A stretch of DNA of 27,429 bases, taken from contig SLFE01000151.1 in the NCBI GenBank assembly GCA_007124415.1, positions 1-27,429 of the forward strand, written 5' to 3'. A program made the position numbers and the translations under genes. Below, one piece after another: positions 1 to 9,043 of the stretch. Each line of letters starts with the position of its first letter. The first letter of the stretch is position 1. The notes beneath the pieces are model-generated. The model was not told the origin of the DNA. It ran no database searches and was given only the letters and a program-made list of their open reading frames with translations. The stretch comes from Waddliaceae bacterium (GTDB taxonomy: Bacteria > Chlamydiota > Chlamydiia > Chlamydiales > SLFE01).

Positions 1-175
1 CGGTCAGGACTTGATTGACAAGTCCCCGGTTTTTATGCAGAAAATGCTTATTCGTTTGTGGGTCGTATGTGAATATTCCGGCTGCGTCTTGCCCGCGGTG
101 CTGCAGCTGGATCATGCTTTGATAAATCCATTCGGCTACCGGCTCTTCATCTATGATTGCGATGATCCCGCACAC
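1..175 (-). CDS. purF: PurF amidophosphoribosyltransferase, N-terminal fragment (cut by window edge)
   Basis: Reading the minus strand from a GTG at 175 gives a protein that starts MCGIIAII and continues with LQHRGQDAAGI, the N-terminal signature of glutamine PRPP amidotransferase. This enzyme makes phosphoribosylamine from PRPP and glutamine, the committed step of purine synthesis. Cys2 is the expected N-terminal-nucleophile residue of the glutaminase domain, and no propeptide precedes it, unlike the Bacillus enzyme. About 58 codons are visible and the rest lies beyond base 1. The start is well supported: AGGAGG sits 7 bases upstream of the GTG, inside the end of purD, so the two genes overlap by 25 bases in different frames. 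It is the last visible gene of the purine operon. Identity is clear; completeness cannot be judged. Confidence 0.9.
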   Translation of the reverse strand, partial: MCGIIAIIDEEPVAEWIYQSMIQLQHRGQDAAGIFTYDPQTNKHFLHKNRGLVNQVLT

Positions 176-1464
176 TCTTTAACCTCCTCGCTTATCATTG
201 CCTGTCCGGCAATATCCCGTCTATAGTGGGCGTCTGTAAACGATATTTTGACAACGCCTTTGTAGGCCTTATCCACAGCTTCGTTTAAATTTTGTCCGAT
301 TCCTGCGACGCCTACAACTCTTCCGCCTGCTGTCACGACTTGCCCCCGATCATCGACAGCTGTGCCTGCGTGGTAGATATTTATGGATTCATCCTGATTG
401 AAAGCGTCAATATTTTCTATGTCATAGCCCGTTTGGTAGGCATGGGGATAACCGCCGGAGCACATGACCACGACGCAGGCTGAACCCGGATTCCATACTA
501 TGTCGATTTCTTTAAGGCAGCCGCGGCAGCACGCCAGCATAATTTGGGCCAGATCGCTTTCAAGCAAGGGAAGGACGGCTTGGGCCTCGGGGTCGCCGAA
601 GCGGCAATTGTATTCGAGCACCTTTGGTCCGTCGTTTGTTAAAATGATTCCAAAATATAAAACGCCTTGATATACAATCTCTTCTGCCTTCAGCCCCCGG
701 CTTGTCGGGTGGATGATTTCCTCTGTGATGGTTTTCATGATGTCTTCAGTGACGAAGGGAGCTGGGGCATAGGCGCCGACTCCTCCGGTATTGGGGCCGG
801 CATCATTTTCAAGGAGCCTTTTGTGGTCCTGAGAAGGGAGCATCGGAATCATTGTATTGCCGTCGCAAAATGCCAGAAGCGAACATTCCGGCCCCTTCAG
901 CAACTTTTCGATGACGATTTCGTTGCATGCGGCTCCGTACCTTTTTTGTTCGAAAAGAATTTTGACAGCTTCTTCTGCAGTTCCGCGCGACTTGCAAACC
1001 ATGACCCCTTTTCCGGCGGTGAGTCCGTAAGGTTTAAGGACTACGCCTTGCCACTCGTCAAAATATTTATCGATAATGGCGCGAGCCTCTACAGCGCTGC
1101 GGCATATTTCAAAAGGAGCTGTTGGGATATCGTGGCGTCCCATGAATTTTTTTGCGAATATTTTACTGCTCTCGAGTTTGGTCGCGTGTTTTCTCGGTCC
1201 GAAAAGAGTGAGTCCGCGGTTTGAGAAGATGTCTTTGATCCCCTTGGCCAAAAAGTCTTCCGGTCCTGCAACGGTCAGATCTATCCCTTTGTCTTCCACA
1301 AAATCGGCAACTTCGTCGAAATTGTTTAAATCGACTTTTTCAGGAGGAGTGAATTTTTTTGTTCCTGCATTTCCGGGAAGCGAAAAGACTGTGTGCCCTT
1401 GCCTTGAAAAAGTTTGGCATAATACGTGCTCGCGGCCTCCCGATCCAATAACAAGCACCTTCAT
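151..1464 (-). CDS. purD: PurD phosphoribosylamine-glycine ligase (GARS)
   Basis: The 437-residue protein has the ATP-grasp architecture of GAR synthetase, which joins phosphoribosylamine to glycine using ATP in the cytoplasm. Visible family motifs are GSGGREH at residues 7-13, GNAGT at 31-35, the ATP-grasp segment VLKPYGLTAGKGV near 142-154, the QDHKR...GPNTGGVGAY block at 212-232, and the metal-binding LEYNCRFGDPE at 283-293. Length matches monofunctional bacterial PurD (about 430), so it is not fused to PurM or PurN. The ATG lies in an ATGA overlap with the end of purCE, with GGAGG 7 bases upstream. The 3' end carries the purF ribosome binding site and start. Confidence 0.96.
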   Translation of the reverse strand: MKVLVIGSGGREHVLCQTFSRQGHTVFSLPGNAGTKKFTPPEKVDLNNFDEVADFVEDKGIDLTVAGPEDFLAKGIKDIFSNRGLTLFGPRKHATKLESSKIFAKKFMGRHDIPTAPFEICRSAVEARAIIDKYFDEWQGVVLKPYGLTAGKGVMVCKSRGTAEEAVKILFEQKRYGAACNEIVIEKLLKGPECSLLAFCDGNTMIPMLPSQDHKRLLENDAGPNTGGVGAYAPAPFVTEDIMKTITEEIIHPTSRGLKAEEIVYQGVLYFGIILTNDGPKVLEYNCRFGDPEAQAVLPLLESDLAQIMLACCRGCLKEIDIVWNPGSACVVVMCSGGYPHAYQTGYDIENIDAFNQDESINIYHAGTAVDDRGQVVTAGGRVVGVAGIGQNLNEAVDKAYKGVVKISFTDAHYRRDIAGQAMISEEVKECAGSSQS

Positions 1465-2777
1465 GATTGCCCCTCCAGAATCCTCAATGCTGCCAATGCC
1501 GCATTTCCCGGATCGACAACTGTCATGACAGGAACCTGGCTCGGCATTTGCAGCGACGAGTGGATGTTGACGAGATAGTCGCTATGGTCTTTGAATGGGG
1601 GGCAGGCGATAACGGGCCATTTTGTATTGGCCGCGACAACGCCTGATAAGGCGTTGCTCCTTCCCGCTATGGTTATAAAAACGACAGGTTCCAGGGATTG
1701 ATTCAATTGTTCGATTAAATCGACGACTTTTAAGGTGTTCTTGTGCGCAGAAGCTGTTAAGACGTTGTAGGGCAGACCCTGCTTGTCAAATGTTTTCGTA
1801 ATCTTTTCGGCATGGGGCAAATCCTTGTCGCTTCCTAAAATAAGCTGACAGAATGTTCCCTTGATGAGGTGCTGGCTTTTTAGATTTCCGACAAGCCTCG
1901 CGTGGGCATTTGACTCTCCGCTTTCCGGCGCTTCTCCGGTAATGGCCCGGCACACGTCTAGATACCCTTTTCTGATTTCCTCTATTGTCTTTTTCGGCAG
2001 GCTGGGGATATCCCCGTCGCCTGTGAATCCCAAGCCGCGGCCCCACTGTCTGACAAATTCTTTATCCGGAAAGCGTATCTGTTTTTTTTCGCGCTCGCTT
2101 GTAAACCAATAACGTGAGGAATCGGGCGTGTGAATTTCGTCGATTAAGATCAGTTTTCCGTCGCTGTCAAGGCCGAATTCGTATTTAGTGTCGACAAGGA
2201 TCAGTCCTCTTTTACCGACGATTTCCTGTCCTCGCTTAAAAAGTCTTAATGAGATCGCTTCCATCTCGTTCCAGTGATCTTCGGAGACGATTCCGCTGCT
2301 TATCAGTTCCTCTTTAGTGATATCTTCATCATGGCCTTTTTCGCTTTTTGTCGTGGGGGTGACAATCGGATGGGGGAGGGGGTCGTTTTCCTTGAGTCCG
2401 TCGGGAATGGGAATTCCGCACTTTTCCCGCTTGCCTGACTGATAGTCGCGCCACATAGACCCGGCGAGGTATCCTCGAACAATCATTTCGACCATAATCG
2501 GACGGCATTTTTTCACGACCATTACATTCGGGTCGGGGTAGGAAATGAGATGGTTGGAAATGATGTCTTTTGTCTGCTCGAACCAAAATCGCGAAATTTG
2601 GTTGAGGATGCTTCCTTTATCGGGAATGGCCTCGTTAAGGATGCGATCGAAGATGGAAATCCTGTCGCTCGTGATCAAAGTGAGCGATTCTCCGTTCTCG
2701 TAGATGTCTCTTACCTTCCCCTTTTTGGGGATGCCTAGTTCGGGAATAAATGTATGGGATAATGCGCTGTTTGGCAT
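1461..2777 (-). CDS. purCE: Bifunctional SAICAR synthetase / class II AIR carboxylase (PurC-PurE fusion, PAICS-like)
   Basis: The 438-residue protein has two domains. Residues 1 to about 305 are SAICAR synthetase, with KKGKVRDIY at 18-26, TSDRISIFD at 36-44, IVRGYLAGS at 99-107 and DEIHTPDSSRYW at 213-224. Residues 308-438 are a PurE domain, with GSDKDLP at 315-321, SAHK at 343-346, AGRSN at 371-375 and PVIACPP at 388-394. AGRSN and SAHK match the class II AIR carboxylase of animals, which uses CO2 directly, and not the class I mutase, which needs PurK. No purK is seen here, which is consistent. The domain order matches metazoan PAICS. By family knowledge the protein would take AIR to SAICAR, two consecutive steps. 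The start has AGGAG 8 bases upstream and a 14-base gap from purH. The domain calls are firm; substrate use is inferred. Confidence 0.92.
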   Translation of the reverse strand: MPNSALSHTFIPELGIPKKGKVRDIYENGESLTLITSDRISIFDRILNEAIPDKGSILNQISRFWFEQTKDIISNHLISYPDPNVMVVKKCRPIMVEMIVRGYLAGSMWRDYQSGKREKCGIPIPDGLKENDPLPHPIVTPTTKSEKGHDEDITKEELISSGIVSEDHWNEMEAISLRLFKRGQEIVGKRGLILVDTKYEFGLDSDGKLILIDEIHTPDSSRYWFTSEREKKQIRFPDKEFVRQWGRGLGFTGDGDIPSLPKKTIEEIRKGYLDVCRAITGEAPESGESNAHARLVGNLKSQHLIKGTFCQLILGSDKDLPHAEKITKTFDKQGLPYNVLTASAHKNTLKVVDLIEQLNQSLEPVVFITIAGRSNALSGVVAANTKWPVIACPPFKDHSDYLVNIHSSLQMPSQVPVMTVVDPGNAALAALRILEGQS

Positions 2778-2791
2778 AAAATTGACTCCTA

Positions 2792-4399
2792 TTAGTGTGA
2801 AAAATATCTTTTACCTGTAAAAATCATGCACATGCCGAGTTCGTCGGCAGTTTTGATAACCTGCTGATCTCTTTTAGAGCCTCCCGGTTGTATGCAATAT
2901 TTCAAACCGAATTTTGCTGCGCTGCGGATGCTGTCGTCAAAGGGAAAAAAGCCGTCGCTTGCCATCACGCATTTTGACAGGTCGGCGAGAGGGTCATACT
3001 CTGTATTGCCTTCATTTTCTCTTTGGAGGTTTTCAATAGCGCGCGGTATTGCGAGCCTTTCCAGACAATCGACACGGTTTGGCTGTCCGGCGCCGATTCC
3101 TAAAAGTTGAAATTCTTCTTCTCCGACTTCACGGGCTATGGCAATTGTATTCGATTTGGCAAAGTTGACGGCTGAGATGGCAAACTGAAAGAGCTTTTTT
3201 TGCTTAGGCGACGGCCTGTGCTTGGTGACAACGCCGTTTGACTGCAGGTCGCTCTCGTCCATTTCGTTAAATGTTTCTCTATTAGTTTGAACGAGCATCC
3301 CTCCGCTGATGTTTTTATAAATGAGTTTTCCATTGAATCCGTTCGGGATCTTGAGGAGGCGTAAATTCGGATAAGTTTCTTTGACCCATGAAATCAGCGT
3401 TTCGGAAAAGTCCGGGGCGAGAATAACCTCAATGAATTTTTTCTGCAGCAGGGGAACAAGCTCTTCAGTCACAGTGGAGTTGAAGGCGACAATGCTTCCG
3501 AATGCCGACTTCGGGTCTCCTTCCCAAGCGTGGTGGAACGCCTTGTAAAGATTCTTCGCGACAGCATAGCCGCAAAGGCTGCCGTGCTTGACTACGGCAA
3601 CGCCTGCATTATCCGAGATTCCGGTAAGCTGCTGAACGGCATTGTAGGCGACGGTTGCGTCTTCGTAGTTATTATAGGAGAGTTCTTTTCCCGACAAAAC
3701 ATCCGCCTGGGCGATTCCTGCTTGATCCTCGAATTGGTAGACCCAGGCCTTCTGGTCGGGATTTTCTCCATACCGGAGCTGCTGGCCTTGAACTAAAACG
3801 GGGCGGCTTGTCTTTTCGTTGGCCAGTCTTTCGGTAAACTCTTCAGCTAGAAGCGATTCATAATCGGCACTGTAGTTGATTGCTTTGACTGCCAATTTTT
3901 TACGGGTCTGAAGCGAAATGTCGCGCGACGACTCAAGCTCGTCGAGTATGTCGTCGTAATCGATAGGGTCGACAACGACTGCCACATGGAAATAATTTTT
4001 GATGGCGCTTCTGATCAGCGTCGAACCCCCGATGTCCATATGTTCGACCAGCTCGTCGAATGCCAAGTCCTCGCTTAAGGCCGATTCAAAATCATAGAGG
4101 TTGCAAATGACCATGTCGATGGGACTGACTCCCAGCTTCTCGGCTTCGCTGTCATGGTCTCCCCGCTTAAAAAGGAGTCCTCCTGCAATTTTGGGGTGCA
4201 AGGTTTTGACTCGGCCCTCGAAGCATTCGGGAAAACCTGTATAGTCGGAAATGGATATTGGATCGTGCCCTCCCATTTCCAAAGTTTTTGCCGTCCCTCC
4301 TGAAGCGATGAAAGTGATATCGGGATAATAGGATTTCAGGCCGTTTGCAAATTCAATCAATCCCATTTTGTCTGTAACGCTGACAAGCACTGTCTTCAT
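2792..4399 (-). CDS. purH: PurH bifunctional AICAR transformylase / IMP cyclohydrolase
   Basis: At 535 residues it matches the length of bacterial PurH, which carries out the last two steps to IMP. The N-terminal cyclohydrolase domain shows ASGGTAKTL near residues 32-40 and GRVKTLHPKI at 62-71. The transformylase domain shows LRYGENPDQ at 208-216, the catalytic Lys-His pair at 271-272, GAGQPNRVD, and a C-terminal QPGGSKRDQQVI. The segment after the Lys-His is GSLCG where most family members have xNPCG; the catalytic pair itself is intact. The ATG overlaps the purQ stop as ATGA, with GAGG about 8 bases upstream. The enzyme would need 10-formyl-THF; no folate gene lies in the window. Confidence 0.96.
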   Translation of the reverse strand: MKTVLVSVTDKMGLIEFANGLKSYYPDITFIASGGTAKTLEMGGHDPISISDYTGFPECFEGRVKTLHPKIAGGLLFKRGDHDSEAEKLGVSPIDMVICNLYDFESALSEDLAFDELVEHMDIGGSTLIRSAIKNYFHVAVVVDPIDYDDILDELESSRDISLQTRKKLAVKAINYSADYESLLAEEFTERLANEKTSRPVLVQGQQLRYGENPDQKAWVYQFEDQAGIAQADVLSGKELSYNNYEDATVAYNAVQQLTGISDNAGVAVVKHGSLCGYAVAKNLYKAFHHAWEGDPKSAFGSIVAFNSTVTEELVPLLQKKFIEVILAPDFSETLISWVKETYPNLRLLKIPNGFNGKLIYKNISGGMLVQTNRETFNEMDESDLQSNGVVTKHRPSPKQKKLFQFAISAVNFAKSNTIAIAREVGEEEFQLLGIGAGQPNRVDCLERLAIPRAIENLQRENEGNTEYDPLADLSKCVMASDGFFPFDDSIRSAAKFGLKYCIQPGGSKRDQQVIKTADELGMCMIFTGKRYFSH

Positions 4400-5172
4400 A
4401 CCGAATTCCTCAAGAAGTTTATAGCATTTTTAAAAAGTTTGTATCCGTCCCCGTATACCGGCAGAGCTTTTTCTGCTCGTTTTGCCGCCTCTTTTTCCCG
4501 GATCCAATTGGGATGGTTTGTAAAATAGAGGGCGGCCTCGGGGTGGGCCATCATTCCCAGGACGCGTCCTGTCGCGTCGCATATCCCTGCAATGCTTTCG
4601 GCAGAGCCGTTTGGGTTGGAGCCGCTGTATTGAAAAGCAATTTGATCTGAGCGTTTAAGCTCGCTTAAAGTTGCGTTATCGCAAGCGACAAATTTTCCTT
4701 CCCCGTGCCGGATGGGAAGAGAGAGTGTTTCAACTCCTGCAGTGAACACGCATTTCTTGCTTCCGGTTTTATGATCGATCCATCGATTGTCAAACCGCCC
4801 TGAATCATTATGCGTCAGCGAAACGGCCTGCTTTTCTGAAAATCCCGGCAGCAGCCCCAGTTTGACTAGTAGTTGAAAGCCGTTGCAGATGCCTAAAATG
4901 CATTTGCCCTCATTAACGAATTTTTTTAACTGTGAAATTAAGGGGCTTTGTTTTAGGCGGTTGGCAAAGACTTTTGCCGCGCCGAGCTCGTCGCCGAAGG
5001 AAAAACCACCGGGAAGGCAGAGAAAATGATAGGTATTGAGATCGACTTGACCTAGAAGCAGCTTTTGCGCATGCACGATGTCTGCTTTTCCTCCCGCTAT
5101 TTCGCAGGCAGAGGCCATTTCTTTTTCACAGTTGATTCCATAACCTGAGATGACAAGGGATTTCACCTCCAT
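4396..5172 (-). CDS. purQ: PurQ, glutaminase subunit of FGAM synthetase
   Basis: A 258-residue class I glutamine amidotransferase. It shows PGGFSFGDELGAAK near residues 54-67, the nucleophile Cys96 in GICNGFQ, and the His210-Glu212 part of the triad in MAHPEA. It would hydrolyse glutamine and channel ammonia to the PurSL subunit for FGAM formation. The open frame extends 10 codons further (MAVCPWRSYL), but that stretch is just the purL coding end in another frame. The ATG at 5172 gives MEVKSLVIS, shares one base with the purL stop (TAATG), and has GGAGG upstream, so I chose it. At about 258 residues it is longer than the roughly 225-residue Bacillus-type PurQ. Confidence 0.93.
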   Translation of the reverse strand: MEVKSLVISGYGINCEKEMASACEIAGGKADIVHAQKLLLGQVDLNTYHFLCLPGGFSFGDELGAAKVFANRLKQSPLISQLKKFVNEGKCILGICNGFQLLVKLGLLPGFSEKQAVSLTHNDSGRFDNRWIDHKTGSKKCVFTAGVETLSLPIRHGEGKFVACDNATLSELKRSDQIAFQYSGSNPNGSAESIAGICDATGRVLGMMAHPEAALYFTNHPNWIREKEAAKRAEKALPVYGDGYKLFKNAINFLRNSV

Positions 5173-8105
5173 TAAATAAGACCTCCAAGGGCATACTGCC
5201 ATGAAGCTTTTAGAGATTCAATACCTTCTTTTATGAGAATATCCCCATCAGCCCCGATGATCGTTAAACATGGATCCTGTTCGACAACACCGATTTTTCT
5301 GGCATCGGGACATATTTCTTCAAACCTGGAGGCGTTTTTCGGGTCAACCGTAGCGACAAAGCGGCTTGGCGTTTCCGAAAAGAGCCGTTCGGAGCCTGTC
5401 AGCGTTTTGTCGCAGTTCATCCGTTCAAGATGTACGGCCATGCCGAGGCCGCCGGCAAAAGCCGACTCTGCAAGGGCGACCGCTAAGCCCCCTTCGGAAC
5501 AGTCGTGGCATGAGGCGAGAAGTTCGAACTCGATTGCCCTATGAAGAGCCAGATACCTCGCTTTGGCTTTTTGAGGGTTCACCTTGGGCACCTCGCCACC
5601 CTCGATCTCCAGAAGAGCTGCCAGTTCGGATCCGCCGAGTTCGTTTTTTGTCTCTCCTATCAAGTAAACGTTGTCTCCTGCGCACTTGACGTCCATGGAA
5701 ACGGTTTTTTGAATGTCGTCTATTTTGGCTATGGCAGATATGAGCAGAGTCGGTTTGATCGAAATTTTTTTTCCTTCGATGTTGGCATCGTTTTTCATGC
5801 TGTCTTTGCCCGATATAAGGGGGATTTCGAAGGCGATGCAAAGATCGTACAGGGCTTGATTGGCCCGGACCAGCTGAGCGAGCTTGTGTTTGCCGTCGGG
5901 CGTTTTTTCGAGATCATAAACCGGATCGGGCCAGCAGAAATTATCGAGTATGGCTATCGTTTTAGGGTCTGATCCAACGGCCACGCAGTTTCTCACGGCC
6001 TCATCGACGGCACAGGCGGCCATATGGTAGGCATCCAAAGGGCTGTAGCGGGGGCAGATGCCGTTCGAGAGGGCAATACCGGTTTTTTGATCCAAAGTCT
6101 CCAGGGGTTTTAAGACTGCCGCGTCGCTTGGGCCGTCATTGTCAATCCCTGTCAGCGGCTTTAGGACGCTCCCTCCCTGCACTTCATGATCATACTGCCT
6201 GATAACCGATTCTTTACTGCAAATATTGAAACGGCCGAGAAGATCGTGCAAAGTTTTTCCGTGGTTAAGAGCCGGCAGCCTTATCGGCGCGGATTCATTA
6301 GAAACCCATTCGGCGGCAAGCTCCATCTGCGGCAGCCCCTTGTGCATGAACGAGAGGGGCAGCATTCCGACGGTTTCGTTTTCATATAGGGCGTGAAAGT
6401 ATCCCGTATCGGTAAAAGTGCCGATGACGCACAGTTCGATTTCGTGGACTTTTGAGAGACATGCAAGGTCGTTCCATGAGCCTTGTGCAACAGCCAGCGT
6501 CATCCTTTCTTGTGATTCGCTGAGCAGAATCTCCCAGGGAGCGAGATTGTCCTGTTTTAGGAGAGCTTGATCCAGATGAATTTCGCAGCCGCCCGACAAT
6601 TCGGCCAGTTCGCCGACTGAGGAGGAGAATCCTCCTGCACCGTTATCGGTGACTGTCCGATAATATCCTTTGTCTCGGGCATCGAGAAGAAAGTCATGGA
6701 GTTTTTTTTGAGTGAACGGATCGCCGATCTGGACAGCGCTGGAGGGGCTCTCGGAGCTTAGCTCCTCCGAAGAAAACGTCGCTCCGTGGATGCCGTCTTT
6801 TCCGGTTCTTCCGCCCGCGGCCACAATCAAATCCCCGGGAAAAATTTCCTTTAAGTGCGAGTCCTTTCCATTAACCCTTGCAGGCATGATCCCGACGCTG
6901 CCGCAGTAGACGAGGGGTTTTCCCGCATAGCAGTCATCAAAGACGACAGCCCCGTTGACTGTCGGAACTCCACTTTTGTTCCCCCCGTGTTCAATGCCGA
7001 GGCGGACGCCGTCGAATATCCGCTTCGGGTGAAGAAGCCGTTTCGGCAAAGGCTTGTTATAATTAGGCGGGGCAAAGCATAAAATATCGGTATTGGCTAT
7101 CAGCCTGGCGCCGATGCCGGCTCCCATGATGTCGCGGTTTACGCCCAGAATACCGGTCAAGGCCCCGCCATAAGGATCGAGTGCCGAGGGGCTGTTGTGC
7201 GTTTCCACTTTGAAGGCGAGGTTGTACTTATCGTCAAACTTGATGATTCCGGCATTGTCGGTGAAGACTGAAACCAGCCACGGACACTTTTCGCGTAAAT
7301 CTTCGGTGGCCCGGACAATGTAGGTTTTAAAAAGGCTGTCGATGATTGTCGTTTTCCCGTCTTCTGTGTAATGGATCTTAGCCTGAAAGATTTTGTGCTT
7401 GCAATGTTCGCTCCAGGTTTGGGCCAGAGCCTCGAGTTCAACGTCGGTCGGCCCGGGCGGCAGGCCGTGGGAGTCTCTTAATCGCTTGGCGTCGTTTGAG
7501 AGGTAATATTTCTGAATCGCCTTCATCTCCCCGAGCGTCAGAGCGAGCTGCCGCGACTTGCTGATCTCGGCAAGCTCTTCATCCGAAACATTGAGATCAA
7601 TCACTTCAATTCCTGTATGGGGCAATCCGGTATTCCTTATGGAAATGGATTCTATCAAAGGATTGGCAAGAAGCTCCTCTGCGATACTTTTGGCATCTTC
7701 TAAGGAAATTTTCCCTTTGATCAATGTGATGGTTGACGAGTGTACGGATTCGCCCGGATTAAAAGGGGCGGTTAAATAGTCTTCGATAGTGATGCGGGCC
7801 GTATTTCCCGCATTGTCGGTAACCCCGTCCTTGTAGGCCACCTCGATCATCCAGTTAAAGTCTGCAAGGCTTTCAAGATGAACTCTTGTTTCGAGAATCG
7901 GATCGATCAGCAAGTGCTCGGCAATTTCTTCGATTAGATCCGGAGCCAGGTCCTTGACTATCCGATAGGCCCTCAGCATTTTAATGTTTTCAATTTCGAG
8001 GCGAAGATACTGTTTGACCGCTTTTAGCAAACGGAGCGATTTGTGGTCGTGCCCGGATTCTTTTGGACCAATGATCACTTGATGCGTTTGCAATGCCGAT
8101 TTCAT
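5172..8105 (-). CDS. purL: PurSL: FGAM synthetase with fused N-terminal PurS-like region
   Basis: A 977-residue FGAM synthetase without a glutaminase domain. Residues 25 to about 200 are PurS-like: two alpha/beta modules, the second beginning near STITLIKG. They are followed by the FGAM synthetase core. Core motifs include ELEALAQTWSEHCKHK at about 225-240, VETHNSPSALDPYGGA, GGRTGKDGIHGATFSS, TDNGAGGFSS and HDCSEGGLAVALAES. The length falls between small PurL (about 740, needs separate PurS and PurQ) and the large E. coli form (about 1295, all fused). This matches the PurSL class that pairs with separate PurQ, and purQ follows immediately. A GTG six bases upstream (8111) could also start the protein. 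I prefer the ATG at 8105, which forms an ATGA overlap with the purM stop. Confidence 0.92.
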   Translation of the reverse strand: MKSALQTHQVIIGPKESGHDHKSLRLLKAVKQYLRLEIENIKMLRAYRIVKDLAPDLIEEIAEHLLIDPILETRVHLESLADFNWMIEVAYKDGVTDNAGNTARITIEDYLTAPFNPGESVHSSTITLIKGKISLEDAKSIAEELLANPLIESISIRNTGLPHTGIEVIDLNVSDEELAEISKSRQLALTLGEMKAIQKYYLSNDAKRLRDSHGLPPGPTDVELEALAQTWSEHCKHKIFQAKIHYTEDGKTTIIDSLFKTYIVRATEDLREKCPWLVSVFTDNAGIIKFDDKYNLAFKVETHNSPSALDPYGGALTGILGVNRDIMGAGIGARLIANTDILCFAPPNYNKPLPKRLLHPKRIFDGVRLGIEHGGNKSGVPTVNGAVVFDDCYAGKPLVYCGSVGIMPARVNGKDSHLKEIFPGDLIVAAGGRTGKDGIHGATFSSEELSSESPSSAVQIGDPFTQKKLHDFLLDARDKGYYRTVTDNGAGGFSSSVGELAELSGGCEIHLDQALLKQDNLAPWEILLSESQERMTLAVAQGSWNDLACLSKVHEIELCVIGTFTDTGYFHALYENETVGMLPLSFMHKGLPQMELAAEWVSNESAPIRLPALNHGKTLHDLLGRFNICSKESVIRQYDHEVQGGSVLKPLTGIDNDGPSDAAVLKPLETLDQKTGIALSNGICPRYSPLDAYHMAACAVDEAVRNCVAVGSDPKTIAILDNFCWPDPVYDLEKTPDGKHKLAQLVRANQALYDLCIAFEIPLISGKDSMKNDANIEGKKISIKPTLLISAIAKIDDIQKTVSMDVKCAGDNVYLIGETKNELGGSELAALLEIEGGEVPKVNPQKAKARYLALHRAIEFELLASCHDCSEGGLAVALAESAFAGGLGMAVHLERMNCDKTLTGSERLFSETPSRFVATVDPKNASRFEEICPDARKIGVVEQDPCLTIIGADGDILIKEGIESLKASWQYALGGLI

Positions 8106-9034
8106 GCCCACCGGACTCCTTTACCCTTGATAACAGCTCCGATTTCAAAAAAATCATCGTGCGAGCAGATTTGTAAAGATGATTCGGAATCGGCAATGAG
8201 GGCAAATCCGATGCCCATGTTAAAAGTTTTGAACATATCTTCCTCAGGTACATTCCCTTTTTCTTTCAGCCAGTCGAATACAGGGGGGATTTTCCAAAGC
8301 GATTTGTCTATGAGCACACCTAATCCTTCCGGCAGGGATCGGGGCAGATTATCAGTTAAACCTCCTCCGGTGATATGGGCCATCCCTTTAATTTTGTATT
8401 GATCGAGCAAGTCGAGAACCTGTTTCACATAAATGCGCGTTGGCCGGAGGAGCTCATCAATGAGGGAATCGGGATGGGGATTTTCGGTAAGGATTTTTCT
8501 GACGAGGGAAAAGCCGTTGCTGTGGACTCCCGATGAGGCAATCCCGATCACTTTATCGCCTTCGATAATCCCGCTTCCGTCGATCACCTTGTCTTTATCG
8601 ACAACGCCTACAGCAAATCCGCTCAGATCGTATTCCTTTGGCCGGTAAAATCCCGGCATCTCGGCCGTTTCTCCCCCGAGAAGGGCGCAACCTGCCTCCT
8701 TGCAGCCTGCTGCAATCCCTTGAATGACACGTTCTGCCCGATCGACGTCGAGCTCAGATGTGGCGAAATAATCGAGAAAGAAAAGGGGTTTTGCTCCGCA
8801 GACAAGTATATCATTGACGCACATGGCGACAAGATCGATTCCGATTTTATCGTGGCAATCTGTTTGAAAGGCTAATTTAAGTTTGGTTCCCACGCCGTCG
8901 GTGCTGGCTGCAAGATATTGATCGCCGAAGGGATATAGGCCGCTAAAGCCCCCGATATCGGGAGATAACAGTTTGAGCCTTTTGACCAGCTCGGCTCCGG
9001 CGTCAATATCGACGCCGGCATCTTTATACATCAT
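8102..9034 (-). CDS. purM: PurM phosphoribosylformylglycinamidine cyclo-ligase (AIR synthetase)
   Basis: A protein of about 310 residues with the AIR synthetase fold. It has YKDAGVDIDAG at the N terminus, ASTDGVGTKLKLA, GIDLVAMCVNDIL, the GGETAEMPGFY loop and ASSGVHSNGFSLVRKI. It closes the imidazole ring of FGAM to give AIR with ATP. It is somewhat short compared with E. coli PurM (345), mainly at the C terminus. The frame opens at a TTG (9040), but ATGs at 9034 and 9031 sit directly before the conserved YKDAGVDIDAG. I take 9034, though no strong ribosome binding site decides between them. It follows guaB by only a few bases and overlaps purSL by ATGA. Confidence 0.93.
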   Translation of the reverse strand: MMYKDAGVDIDAGAELVKRLKLLSPDIGGFSGLYPFGDQYLAASTDGVGTKLKLAFQTDCHDKIGIDLVAMCVNDILVCGAKPLFFLDYFATSELDVDRAERVIQGIAAGCKEAGCALLGGETAEMPGFYRPKEYDLSGFAVGVVDKDKVIDGSGIIEGDKVIGIASSGVHSNGFSLVRKILTENPHPDSLIDELLRPTRIYVKQVLDLLDQYKIKGMAHITGGGLTDNLPRSLPEGLGVLIDKSLWKIPPVFDWLKEKGNVPEEDMFKTFNMGIGFALIADSESSLQICSHDDFFEIGAVIKGKGVRWA

Positions 9035-9043
9035 AGGCAAGCT

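Noticed and set aside
667..1224. 185-codon open frame on the plus strand within purD
   Set aside because: It lies wholly opposite a well-conserved gene, has no recognisable motif and no ribosome binding site; antisense shadow.
5541..5972. 143-codon open frame opposite purSL
   Set aside because: Antisense shadow of a conserved enzyme.
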